A stretch of 64,000 bases of DNA from Solimonas sp036405815 (GTDB lineage: Bacteria; Pseudomonadota; Gammaproteobacteria; Nevskiales; Nevskiaceae): contig DASWWX010000063.1 of assembly GCA_036405815.1 (NCBI GenBank), forward strand, positions 62,001 to 126,000, given 5' to 3'. Below the pieces are notes generated by a model, which was given only the letters and a program-made list of their open reading frames with translations, did no database searches and was not told the origin of the DNA. Position numbers and translations under genes: made by a program. This document shows positions 26,969 to 37,014 of this stretch, piece by piece (positions within the stretch are counted from its first letter, which is position 1; every line of letters starts with the position of its first letter).

Positions 26969-28189
26969 TCAGGCGTGGGTCTCGCGCGGCTCCGTGACGA
27001 GCACCCGAAGCAGCAGGTTGGCCATCAGGCCGCCGGCGAAGATCACGGCGGCCATCGGCACCGCACCGCCGGCCTTCTGAAGGTGTCCGGCCAGCGCGCC
27101 GGTCAGTGCGGCCAGACCGAACTGCAGCGTGCCCATCAGCGCCGACGCCATGCCGGCACGATCGCCGAACGGTGCCATCGCCGCGGCCGTGGAATTCGGG
27201 AATGTGAAGCCGAGGCTCGCGATCGCCACGAACAGCGGCACGATCACACCCCACATGCCGGCGAACCCGGTCAGCGCCGCCATCAGCATCGCGCCACCTG
27301 CCAGCGCGTTCGATGCCAGCGCGGCGCGTAGCACCTGCTGCGCCGGCAACCGTCGCAGCAGAGCCGCATTGAGTTGTGAGGCCGCGATCAGACCCGCGGC
27401 GTTGGCACCGAACATCCACGCAAACTGGGTCGGCCCCAGACCGTAGTGGTCGATGAAAACGAAGGCCGATACCGAGATATAGGAAAACATGCCGGCCTGA
27501 GCCGTGGCACCGGACAGCGCGTAACCCATGAAACGTCGATGCCCGAGCAGACCGGCATAGCCGCGCAGCGCGCTCCAGGCATTGACCGGCATCGGGCAGG
27601 CCAGCGTTTCCGGCAGATGCTTCCAGGCCAGCAGCACGCAGATGGCGCCGAAAAGTGCGAGCACGCCGAAGATCGCCTGCCAACCGAAGGCGACGAACAC
27701 CTGCCCGCCGACCATCGGCGCCAGGATCGGCGCCACGCCCATGACCAGAACCAGCGCCGACAGAATGCGCGCCATCTCCTGCGGCTCGAAGCGATCGCGC
27801 ACCATCGCGCGCGACATCACCATGCCCGCACAGCCGCCCAGCGCTTGCACCAGCCGCAAGCCGGTCAGGGCCTGGATATCGGGGGCAAACATGCACGCCG
27901 CAGACGCCAGCGTGTAGACGATCAGACCGAACAGCAGCGGGCCGCGACGGCCGATGCGATCCGACAGCGGCCCGTAGATCAGCTGCCCGACGGCCAAGCC
28001 GATAAAGAATGCCGCCAGCGTGAACTGCGTGCTGGCGGTATCGGCGCCGAAATGCTGCTGGATCGCCGGCAGCGCCGGCAGGTACATGTCGATCGACATC
28101 GGCCCGATCGCGACGATCGTGCCCATGACCACGATCCAGCGGCGCGGCGTCTCGGCGTAGGTCTGCTTCGAGGCGCCGGCCGGATTCAT
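26969..28189 (-). CDS. Bcr/CflA family MFS drug exporter
   Basis: A 406-residue major facilitator with about twelve membrane segments. The opening contains IGPMSIDMYLPALPAIQQHF, the family's first-helix signature (residues about 28-47). The A-motif GPLSDRIGRRGPLLFGL near 78-94 is the cytoplasmic loop conserved in MFS drug:H+ antiporters. Relatives export bicyclomycin, chloramphenicol or sulfonamides; the substrate here is unknown. The start codon is one base after the lysS stop region on the same strand, so it is probably the last gene of a prfB-lysS operon. Confidence 0.92.
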   Translation of the reverse strand: MNPAGASKQTYAETPRRWIVVMGTIVAIGPMSIDMYLPALPAIQQHFGADTASTQFTLAAFFIGLAVGQLIYGPLSDRIGRRGPLLFGLIVYTLASAACMFAPDIQALTGLRLVQALGGCAGMVMSRAMVRDRFEPQEMARILSALVLVMGVAPILAPMVGGQVFVAFGWQAIFGVLALFGAICVLLAWKHLPETLACPMPVNAWSALRGYAGLLGHRRFMGYALSGATAQAGMFSYISVSAFVFIDHYGLGPTQFAWMFGANAAGLIAASQLNAALLRRLPAQQVLRAALASNALAGGAMLMAALTGFAGMWGVIVPLFVAIASLGFTFPNSTAAAMAPFGDRAGMASALMGTLQFGLAALTGALAGHLQKAGGAVPMAAVIFAGGLMANLLLRVLVTEPRETHA

Positions 28190-28190
28190 C

Positions 28191-29726
<1,536 letters not shown>

Positions 29727-29732
29727 GACGGC

Positions 29733-30828
29733 TTACAGGCCCTGCTTGAGACTGGCTTCGATGAACGGATCGAGGTGCCCATCGAGCACCTTCTGCGTGT
29801 CGGCGATTTCCACGCCGGTGCGCAGGTCCTTGATGCGCGACTGGTCGAGTACGTAGGAACGGATCTGACTGCCCCACTCGATGTCGCTCTTGGAATCCTC
29901 GACCTTCTGCTTCTCGCTGTTGCGCTTCTGCAGCTCGATCTCGTAGAGCTTGGCCTTCAGCATCTTCATTGCGCGGTCGCGGTTGGCGTGCTGGCTGCGC
30001 TCGGTCTGGCACGCGACGACGATGCCGGACGGGTTGTGCTTGATGCGGATCGCCGACTCGGTCTTGTTGACGTGCTGGCCGCCGGCGCCGCTGGAGCGGT
30101 AGGTGGCCACGTCCAGGTCGGCCGGGTTGATCTCGATCTGGATGTTGTCGTCGATTTCAGGCGACACGAACACGCCCGAGAACGACGTGTGACGGCGGCC
30201 GCCGGAATCGAACGGCGACTTGCGCACCAGTCGGTGCACGCCAGTCTCGGTGCGCAGCCAGCCGTAGGCGTAATCGCCCTGCACGTAGATGGTCGCCGAC
30301 TTGATGCCCGCGACTTCGCCATCCGAGCGTTCCATCAGCTCGACCTTGAAGCCCTTGCCCTCGGCCCAGCGCATGTACATGCGCAGCAGAATCTCGCCCC
30401 AATCCTGCGCCTCGGTGCCCCCGGCGCCGGACTGGATGTCGACATACGCGTTCGAGGCGTCCTGCTCGCCGCTGAACATGCGCCTGAACTCCATGTCGTC
30501 GGCGAGCTGGCCCAGCCGTTCGACATCACGCGCGACCTCGTCGATCGTGCCCTGATCGTTCTCGGCCTCGGCCAGTTCCAGCAGGTCCAGCGCATCGCGC
30601 AGGCCGGCATCGGCACGGCCGATCGGCTCGATCACCGCCTCGAGCTTGGCGCGCTCGCGGCCGAGATTCTGCGCGTATTCGGGGTTGTTCCAGATTTCGC
30701 CGCGTTCCAGCTCGGCGTTGACTTCAACGAGGCGGTCGCGCTTCGTTTCGTAGTCAAAGATAGCCCCGCAGCGCGTCGAAACGCACCTGCAGGGCTGTCA
30801 CCTCATTGCGGATCTGATGGGCTTCCAT
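29733..30828 (-). CDS. prfB: Peptide chain release factor 2, with programmed +1 frameshift
   Basis: A 364-residue RF2 made from two frames. The first 24 codons run from ATG 30828 (MEAHQIRNEV) to RGYL and an in-frame UGA at 30756-30754. After a +1 shift at CUU the second frame continues DYETKR and ends at 29733. The body shows the SPF stop-codon-reading motif (KSPFDSGGRRHTSF) and the GGQ peptidyl-hydrolysis loop (SSGAGGQHVNKTESAI). RF2 recognises UGA and UAA, so low RF2 raises frameshifting and restores its own synthesis. It is followed by lysS after 6 bp. Confidence 0.97.
30753..30769 (-). promoter_or_regulatory. prfB autoregulatory frameshift site
   Basis: Read on the minus strand: GCGGGGC (Shine-Dalgarno-like stimulator), then TAT, the slippery CTT, the TGA stop and C. 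This matches the conserved RF2 site; U-U-U-G-A-C at the shift is intact. Confidence 0.93.
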
Positions 30829-30913
30829 GGGGATGCCTGAGGGCCCGTTGCGGGGCCGTGAGTGAGAAGGCCGCGGATTATAGCGGCGGCCTTGCGCCGT
30901 TGCCGCGTTGCAC

Positions 30914-30987
30914 TTGAGCCCGCCCCTGGGGGCACTGCTATAGTTCGTGAATCCGAAGTTCCGAAAACGGAACGGACTGAACGGACT
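30914..30987 (+). promoter_or_regulatory. Promoter and structured leader of the first OmpA gene
   Basis: A TATAGT -10 (30939-30944) has a possible TTGAGC -35 (30914-30919) at a long 19-base spacing. The leader then holds a perfect hairpin GTTCCG-AAAA-CGGAAC (30958-30973) and a 9-bp tandem repeat GAACGGACT (30970-30978, 30979-30987) that shares its first bases. AGGGGAGAG follows before ATG 31004. Confidence 0.45.
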
Positions 30988-31003
30988 CAAGGGGAGAGAA
31001 ACA

Positions 31004-32272
31004 ATGAATCATGGGTTTGCACTGTTGCGGCGTGCGGCGCCGTTGGCCCTGGCCCTCGCCTTCATGGCGCCGGTCGCGCACGCGCAAGATGATTACGACG
31101 ATGGCGACAGCGCGCCCGCAGCCTCGGGTGAGGCCCTCGAGGGTCGCCCCTGGTACGTCTCGCCGATGTTCTCCTACACCTTCATGGACGGCGATCGCGG
31201 CCTCGACGACGGCCTCGGCGGCAAGATCGCCGTCGGCAAGAAGGTCACCAGCGGCATGACGCTGGAAGTCACCGGCTTCTTCAGCGTCGCCGATCCGGAA
31301 ACCGGCAACGGCGCCACCGCCGAGCTCAAGGGTGCCGGCATCGGCGCCAACGTGTCGCTGTTCAACAGCCTGCCGAACATGTACCTGGCGCTGGCATTGA
31401 TGCGCGGCGCGGTCAGCGACCACCCGGGTGCCATCGCGAACTACGAAGGCACGGTGTTCGATCTGGGTCTGGGCTACCTCTTCTCGCTGGGCGACCGCGT
31501 CAAGCTGCGCGCTGAAGCGATCTACCGCACCGATGCGCACGATCGCAAGAACGCGGGCATCGATCCGGGCAACAAGCACTTCCAGGACGGCGTCATCAAC
31601 CTGGGCCTGCTGTTCCCGCTTGGCAGCCCGGCGCCGGTCGAATCCGAGCCGGTGGCGGTCGTCGAGCCGGCGGTCGTCGATACCGGTATCGACAGCGACG
31701 GCGACGGCGTGCCGGACGATCGTGACAACTGCCCGGATACGCCGGCTGGCATCCAGGTCGGTCCGGACGGCTGCCCGGTGGACAGCGATGGCGACGGCAT
31801 TCCGGATTATCTGGACGAGTGCCCGAACTCGCCGGCAGGTGCCAAGGTGCTGCAGAACGGCTGCGCCCTGACCGGCGACTGCCGCCGTCCGCGCGCGGGC
31901 GAGCAGATCGACGAGAACGGCTGCGCGGTCGAGCAGCGCTTCATCCTCAAGGGCGTGAAGTTCGAGTTCGACTCGGATCGCCTGACCGAGGAAGCCAAGC
32001 TGATCCTCAACGAAGTGGCGGGCACGCTGCAGGCCTACCCGAACGTCAACGTCGAGCTGCAGGGTCATACCGACAGCATCGGCTCCGACGCCTACAACCA
32101 GGGTCTGGCCGAACGCCGCGCCATCGCGGTCAAGACCTACCTCAGCGGTCGCGAGGTTGCGGCGGGTCGCATGACACCGGTGGGCTACGGCGAGGCCCAG
32201 CCGATTGCCTCCAACGACACCGAGGAAGGCCGCGAAGAGAACCGCCGCGTCGAGCTGAAGGTTCTGGACTGA
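31004..32272 (+). CDS. OmpA family protein with TSP3 calcium repeats
   Basis: A 422-residue outer-membrane protein. A signal peptide (1-27, ending AHA) precedes an N-terminal domain of about 200 residues that looks like a small beta-barrel. Two thrombospondin type 3 repeats (DSDGDGVPDDRDNCPDTPAG and DSDGDGIPDYLDECPNSPAG) would bind calcium. A C-terminal OmpA domain (about 305-422, with GHTDSIGSDAYNQGLAERRA) binds peptidoglycan. The protein probably links outer membrane and cell wall. ATG 31004 is preferred for its AGGGGAG site and clean signal sequence. A terminator follows. Confidence 0.92.
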   Translation: MNHGFALLRRAAPLALALAFMAPVAHAQDDYDDGDSAPAASGEALEGRPWYVSPMFSYTFMDGDRGLDDGLGGKIAVGKKVTSGMTLEVTGFFSVADPETGNGATAELKGAGIGANVSLFNSLPNMYLALALMRGAVSDHPGAIANYEGTVFDLGLGYLFSLGDRVKLRAEAIYRTDAHDRKNAGIDPGNKHFQDGVINLGLLFPLGSPAPVESEPVAVVEPAVVDTGIDSDGDGVPDDRDNCPDTPAGIQVGPDGCPVDSDGDGIPDYLDECPNSPAGAKVLQNGCALTGDCRRPRAGEQIDENGCAVEQRFILKGVKFEFDSDRLTEEAKLILNEVAGTLQAYPNVNVELQGHTDSIGSDAYNQGLAERRAIAVKTYLSGREVAAGRMTPVGYGEAQPIASNDTEEGREENRRVELKVLD

Positions 32273-32314
32273 AGCAAGCCGCACCGACCGGCTGCCGCCG
32301 GTCACGCGTCATCC

Positions 32315-32345
32315 GAAGCCCCCGCATTCGCGGGGGCTTCTTCAT
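32315..32345 (+). terminator. Terminator after the first OmpA gene
   Basis: An 11-bp stem (32315-32325 with 32330-32340), loop ATTC, then TTCATTT. The next 220 bases to the convergent hydrolase gene show nothing recognisable. Confidence 0.82.
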
Positions 32346-32566
32346 TTCCGCTGCCGAACGGACATCCGCGGTGACGGCCGTGACGCGGTCCGTTCACGGC
32401 GCAACGTCCGATCGTTGATGAAACTGCCCGCGCGATGCGATGCGCGGGGAGACTGGAGTCCGGATGCACGGAGCAGATATACCGGCCCCTGAAGGCGGCC
32501 CGCGTCGCCGGCGTGCGGCGCAGCTTTAGTCCCGCACGCGAGATGCCGCGTACGCGACCGCAGGAC

Positions 32567-33757
32567 TCACGGCAGCGCGGGCTGGCCGCGATACACCGAT
32601 GTCTGGTCGTCGAGCTGCACCTCGCTGTCCCACAGATACGACAGATGCGGATGGCCGTCGCGCAGCACCGCCAGCGCGGCGCGGTCGCCGCGCAGATGCC
32701 AGTCCATCCACGCCAGCGAGTAGCGGCCGGCGATTTCCAGGCCCCAGCTCGACGTGGGAAACAGCGGATAGTTGGTGTGCTGCGCATGCGACGCCGCATC
32801 GGCGACGATGAAGGCGCGATCGCCGTCGAGCTTGTCGTAGATCGCCCGCACCACCGCCGGATTCACGAACGGAATGGGCGCCACCGGGCCATCGTGGTCG
32901 CCGGTCTGGATCATCACCGGAATCGGATTGGCATCGAACGGCGCCGCGCCTTCCGAGATCGGCGCCGCGGCCACCGCCGCGCGCACGCGCGGCTCCACCG
33001 CCTGCAAGCCCATCGTCGCGATCGCTCCCATGCTGTGACCGATCACGCCGACGCGACGCCGATCCAGCACCGTGCGCACCGGCGAGTCCTCGAACAGATA
33101 GGTCAGTGCGTCCTGCGCTTCCTCGATCGCATTGCCGGGATCGTCGCCACCGGCGTTGTCCGAAAAGCCCTGCCCGCTGAAATCGAAGGCGAACACCAGA
33201 TACCCGGCATCGGCGAATACCTGGTGCCACCAACGATAGACGCCGGTGTTGGTCAGCGCACCCTGCAGCGCCAGGATCACCGGGAACGGCCCGGCCGACG
33301 GCGGCTGCGCTGCGCGGTACGGCAGCACCAGTTCGCCGTGCAGGCGCGTGCCATGGCGGTTGTTGAATGCCACCGGCACGATCTCGACCGCGCGGTTGTA
33401 GTCGGGATGGCCGTAGCAGTGATACGGACTGTCGAGGCGGCAGCCGCCGGCCAGCTGCCCGAGCGTGGCACGCACCTGGAATGCGACCAGCGATGGATCG
33501 CTGAGATCGCGGATCGTGGTGCCGAAGGCAACCGGATCGAGCAGGCGCACCGCGGCCTCGCGCGGCAGCAAGGCCGCCAGCGCATCGACCTGACCGATTA
33601 CCGTCTCGATCAGGGCGGGCGCAGCGGGCGGCTCTGCCGCCGGCGCATGCGTCGGCCAGGCCTGCAGGCCCTCGCCACCCGCACCATCACCGCCGCTACA
33701 GGCGGTGACGGCGAGCGTCAGCAACAGTACCGCGATCCCCGCAACCGGCTTGCGCAT
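32567..33757 (-). CDS. Alpha/beta hydrolase lipoprotein
   Basis: A 396-residue exported hydrolase. The lipobox LAVTAC puts the lipidated cysteine at 20. The alpha/beta-hydrolase core (about 120-370) has the nucleophile elbow GHSMG, an acid in QTGDHDGPVAP and a possible catalytic His in ASHAQHTNYP. FPVILALQG is the oxyanion strand. It may hydrolyse esters or lipids outside the cytoplasm. I start at ATG 33757 rather than the in-frame GTG five codons upstream. It is the last gene of the run alkyl sulfatase, unknown lipoprotein, hydrolase, with 77 bp before it. Confidence 0.86.
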   Translation of the reverse strand: MRKPVAGIAVLLLTLAVTACSGGDGAGGEGLQAWPTHAPAAEPPAAPALIETVIGQVDALAALLPREAAVRLLDPVAFGTTIRDLSDPSLVAFQVRATLGQLAGGCRLDSPYHCYGHPDYNRAVEIVPVAFNNRHGTRLHGELVLPYRAAQPPSAGPFPVILALQGALTNTGVYRWWHQVFADAGYLVFAFDFSGQGFSDNAGGDDPGNAIEEAQDALTYLFEDSPVRTVLDRRRVGVIGHSMGAIATMGLQAVEPRVRAAVAAAPISEGAAPFDANPIPVMIQTGDHDGPVAPIPFVNPAVVRAIYDKLDGDRAFIVADAASHAQHTNYPLFPTSSWGLEIAGRYSLAWMDWHLRGDRAALAVLRDGHPHLSYLWDSEVQLDDQTSVYRGQPALP

Positions 33758-33834
33758 CGACACGCTCTCCACGACACCGCTGCCTGCGAGCGGCAGCGGA
33801 TTATAGGGAGCGGCGAGGCGCCGATCCGATCCGC

Positions 33835-35175
33835 TCAGCGCGCGCAGGCGGCGAACGCCGCCGCGCCGCTATCGACCGACTCGATCGTGGCGCGATCGCA
33901 GTACACGACCTGCGGCAGATACTGGCCCATCACCTCGATGGGCGGCGTGCCGTACGGCACGTTCTGCACCGCCTCCGCGAAATGCGTCGACGGCAGCATG
34001 TGCCGGTAGATCAGCACCGAATCCGGGAACACGGCGCCCCAGGGCAGCCAGGCCATGCCGTGCTCGGTGGTGGCGTTGAGCGGCCGCTCGCCGGGATCGG
34101 AGACCACCAGGGTGAAATAGCCCTCGCGATCCAGCGGCACCTCGAAATCGGACAGGCAGCCGACATAACGTTGCGTCACGAATTCGTTGGTGCACAGCGA
34201 CCAGTAGCGCACCTGCGCAGGACCGAGCGGCGCCTCGTGCGGGGCCTGCGCGTGGCGTGGCGCGCGCGCGCGCACCACGTACATCGTGCCCCGCTCGCGG
34301 CTCATCATCGCCGTGACGTAGGCGTTGTCGACATTGCTGAGAAAGCCGCCGCCGGTATCAGCCGCGGTGACCGCCTGCAACGGCAGATCGAAGCCGACGG
34401 CATTGCCCAGCAGCAGGCGCGCGGTTTCCGGCAGGCCGTAGAACCGGACCACGTTCGGCGTCTTCGGTGCCAACGGAAACGGCAGCAGATTCAGCAGGCC
34501 CGGCGCATCGGTGTCGCGGATCACCTGGTTGAGCAGGCTGGGCAGGCCCTGCGGCGGCAACGGATTGCAGCTTTCAAGTGCGATCGGCGTCTCCTGCCCC
34601 GCGGCTTCCAGATGCAGCGACGGCAGCGGTACCCCGCCGCTGCGGCTGCCTTCAGGCAGATACACGCGATAGATCAGTACCCACACCGGATTCGGCACCA
34701 GCTCGCGATCGGCCAGTGACAGGCTGCCGGCGTAGAACGTATTGGGTGCGCGCTGTTCAGGCACCGCGCCCGGTTCGACGTAGGCGACATAGCGCGTCGC
34801 GCTCCCGTTGGCGAGGCGATAGGGATTGCCGCCGTCGGTGTCGATTTGATAGTCGGTCAACGCATCGGTCGGGCGCAGCAGCGCGTCGTAGGCGTTGTAG
34901 GAGAAGTAGCGTGCCTGCGGAAACGCGCCCTCGATGCGCAGGCGCGTGCCGGGCAGCGCCGGCACCGCGGCTACCCAGTAGATCGCATCCTCGTCGGGGA
35001 AGGCGATGTTGAGCAGATCCGGATCGCTGCGCAGCAGCCAGGCGCAGTTCGCCGCCAGCGCCTGCGTCTCCGGTGTCGGCTCGGGCGCCGGCGGCGCGGC
35101 CTCATCACCGCCCCCGTCCGAGCAGGCGGACAGCGCCAGCAGCGACGCCAGCAGCGCGAGTCGCAGCGGCTTCAT
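33835..35175 (-). CDS. Lipoprotein of unknown family coupled to alkyl sulfatase
   Basis: A 446-residue protein that I do not recognise. The lipobox LALSAC gives lipidated Cys18, followed by an acidic/proline linker to about residue 40. The remainder is globular. One stretch (GTRLRIEGAFPQARYFSYNAYD, read as GTRLRIEGAFPQ then ARYFSYNAYD) recalls proteins with DUF1214-like beta domains, but this is only a resemblance. Several scattered cysteines (for example in LESCNP, SLCTNE, VGCLSD, VYCDRA) could form disulfides in the periplasm. Its ATG overlaps the sulfatase stop (ATGA at 35175-35172), so the two proteins are made together. Confidence 0.72.
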   Translation of the reverse strand: MKPLRLALLASLLALSACSDGGGDEAAPPAPEPTPETQALAANCAWLLRSDPDLLNIAFPDEDAIYWVAAVPALPGTRLRIEGAFPQARYFSYNAYDALLRPTDALTDYQIDTDGGNPYRLANGSATRYVAYVEPGAVPEQRAPNTFYAGSLSLADRELVPNPVWVLIYRVYLPEGSRSGGVPLPSLHLEAAGQETPIALESCNPLPPQGLPSLLNQVIRDTDAPGLLNLLPFPLAPKTPNVVRFYGLPETARLLLGNAVGFDLPLQAVTAADTGGGFLSNVDNAYVTAMMSRERGTMYVVRARAPRHAQAPHEAPLGPAQVRYWSLCTNEFVTQRYVGCLSDFEVPLDREGYFTLVVSDPGERPLNATTEHGMAWLPWGAVFPDSVLIYRHMLPSTHFAEAVQNVPYGTPPIEVMGQYLPQVVYCDRATIESVDSGAAAFAACAR

Positions 35176-36914
35176 GGCGCCGCGGCGTCGTCGGACGGCT
35201 GGAACAAGCGCATGAACTGCGCAAAGCCCAGCTTGCTGCCCTTGGTGACTTCGAAGTCGCGCACCAGGCTGAGCGCCGGATTGCGCAGTTGCGCGAGCAT
35301 CTCCTTGAAAGCCTGCGCCGACACGCGCACGACGATGTCCGCGTCGGTACGCAGTTCCGGCACCAGTTCGCTGGCACCGCGACGGATCAGGTAGGTGTAG
35401 CGCTCGTCGCGATCGCTGAACTCGAAGCCGACCGCGATCGTGGTGTCGGCCGCAGCCTCGGCGTCGAGATTGACCGCCATGCCGTCGAAGAAGCGGGACA
35501 GCGGCATCTGCGCCAGCATCTCCGGCGTCGGTTTGAGAATCCGGTTCGGCAGCGTGAATTCGCCGGCCAGTTCGCGCGCGCTCATCAGGTACCAGTGCCG
35601 CGCATTGGGATTGGCCTCCGGCTCGCCGAGCGCACGCAAGGCCGCGATGCGCGCCTGCTTCACCGCTGCGTGATCCGGCTGCAGACGCAACACGTGATCC
35701 GATAGCTGCAGCGCCCACTGCGCATCGCCCGCCGCCTGCGCGTCGAGCACCTGCTGCGCCAGCGCGTCGAGGCCGCCGGCGAGCTTGGCCATGCGCTCGG
35801 CCTCGTCGCGCGGCGGCAGCGGCTGCAGCGTCGACGGATTGCCGTCGAACCAGCCGAGATTGCCGGTGAAGATATTGCGCGCCGACCACGAGGGCTTGCC
35901 GTAGAACTCCTGCAGGAACGGCGAGTTCGCCAGATGCGGCGGCAGCTTGATGCGCACGGCGATCTCGTCCGGCGTCAGGCCCTGATTGATGTAGCGCAGC
36001 GTCTGGTCGTAGACGTAGCGGATCCCGTCCCGATAGTCGGTCAGCGTATCCAGAATCAGCTGCTCGCCCACCAGCGGCCGCGTGTGGCTCGGCACCAGGA
36101 TTTCCGGGCGCAGCGCGCGCATCAGGTCCAAGGAGTCCGCCCACAGGCGCGGGTCGCGGTAGGAGGTGCCGCGGATCGTGTACAGGTTCGGGAACGCCTT
36201 GTAGACGTTGTCGCCCGGCAGCAGGATGCGACGATCCGGCAGCCACACGAAGATCTGGTCGTCGGTTTCGCCCGGCGCATGGATCAGCTCGAAGCGGATG
36301 CCGGCGACCGTATCCTCGAGGCGCTGATCGAACTCACGCGTCGGTCGCAACGTGTTGATCGTGCTGTCGTCGTGCAGACCCAGTTCGGGGCCGATGCCGA
36401 CGTTGACCATCTCCTCGTGCGGCAGGAACGGCCCGTACATGCGCAGCGAGCGTTGGGTAATTGCGGTCTGCAGCTCGATGGAGGTCTTCTCCATGTTGCG
36501 GATCACGTCGCGATGCGCGTAAACGGGCACCGTGTCGCTGCCCTCGGTGAACACGCGCGCCCCCCCGATGTGATCGGGATGCGAGTGCGTGTAGATCAGC
36601 GCCTTGACCGGCTTGTCGGTGATCTTGCGGAAATCGGCGAGCACCTCGCGGGCGCTTTCGGCGGTCTCCATCGTGTCGACGACGATGACCCCATCCGTGC
36701 CTTCCAGCAGGATCGAGTTGGCGATGCCGTAGCCGATCGCCACGTACACGCCATCGGCGACCTTGACGACCTCGCGCTTGAATTCGGCGCTATGCGCTTC
36801 CAGCGCGGCGGGCGTGGCCACGGCCACCGCGGCGGGGGCCGGCTTCTTGTCGCCGCAAGCCGCGCACAGCACCAGCACCGAGAGCGCCACCATCGACGTC
36901 GAAATGCGTTTCAT
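35172..36914 (-). CDS. Alkyl/aryl-sulfatase (SdsA/BDS1 type, MBL fold) lipoprotein
   Basis: A 580-residue exported type III sulfatase. The N-terminus is a lipoprotein signal with Cys20 (LVLCAACGD). The metallo-beta-lactamase domain has THSHPDHIGG (His110, His112, Asp114, His115) and further ligands near APGETDDQ and LLPGDN. An alkyl-sulfatase dimerisation domain (about 350-470) and a C-terminal SCP2-like domain follow. Relatives hydrolyse alkyl sulfates such as SDS to alcohol and sulfate. A GGAG site precedes ATG 36914. An AraC regulator is divergent across about 100 bp and is a plausible controller. Confidence 0.92.
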   Translation of the reverse strand: MKRISTSMVALSVLVLCAACGDKKPAPAAVAVATPAALEAHSAEFKREVVKVADGVYVAIGYGIANSILLEGTDGVIVVDTMETAESAREVLADFRKITDKPVKALIYTHSHPDHIGGARVFTEGSDTVPVYAHRDVIRNMEKTSIELQTAITQRSLRMYGPFLPHEEMVNVGIGPELGLHDDSTINTLRPTREFDQRLEDTVAGIRFELIHAPGETDDQIFVWLPDRRILLPGDNVYKAFPNLYTIRGTSYRDPRLWADSLDLMRALRPEILVPSHTRPLVGEQLILDTLTDYRDGIRYVYDQTLRYINQGLTPDEIAVRIKLPPHLANSPFLQEFYGKPSWSARNIFTGNLGWFDGNPSTLQPLPPRDEAERMAKLAGGLDALAQQVLDAQAAGDAQWALQLSDHVLRLQPDHAAVKQARIAALRALGEPEANPNARHWYLMSARELAGEFTLPNRILKPTPEMLAQMPLSRFFDGMAVNLDAEAAADTTIAVGFEFSDRDERYTYLIRRGASELVPELRTDADIVVRVSAQAFKEMLAQLRNPALSLVRDFEVTKGSKLGFAQFMRLFQPSDDAAAP

Positions 36915-36965
36915 CCCTGTCTCCTCCAGCGGCACCCATACCGCGTCAGTCTGCAGACTAGCCCC

Positions 36966-36998
36966 TGTCACCCTTGTCCGACTTGTCCGGATGGGACA
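36966..36998. promoter_or_regulatory. Phased TGTC repeats between sulfatase and AraC genes
   Basis: TGTC occurs at 36966, 36975 and 36984, exactly nine bases apart. The last two lie in a direct repeat TTGTCCG (36974-36980, 36983-36989). GGGACA (36993-36998) is an inverted copy of TGTCC. The array fills the gap between divergent starts and could bind the AraC-type regulator. Confidence 0.45.
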
Positions 36999-37014
36999 GA
37001 GTCTGCACCCATCC

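Noticed and set aside
36763..37014. Extension of the AraC gene upstream into the sulfatase gene
   Set aside because: The open frame continues, but it overlaps the N-terminus and ribosome site of the sulfatase gene, and AraC family proteins start near LTTWAAAI.
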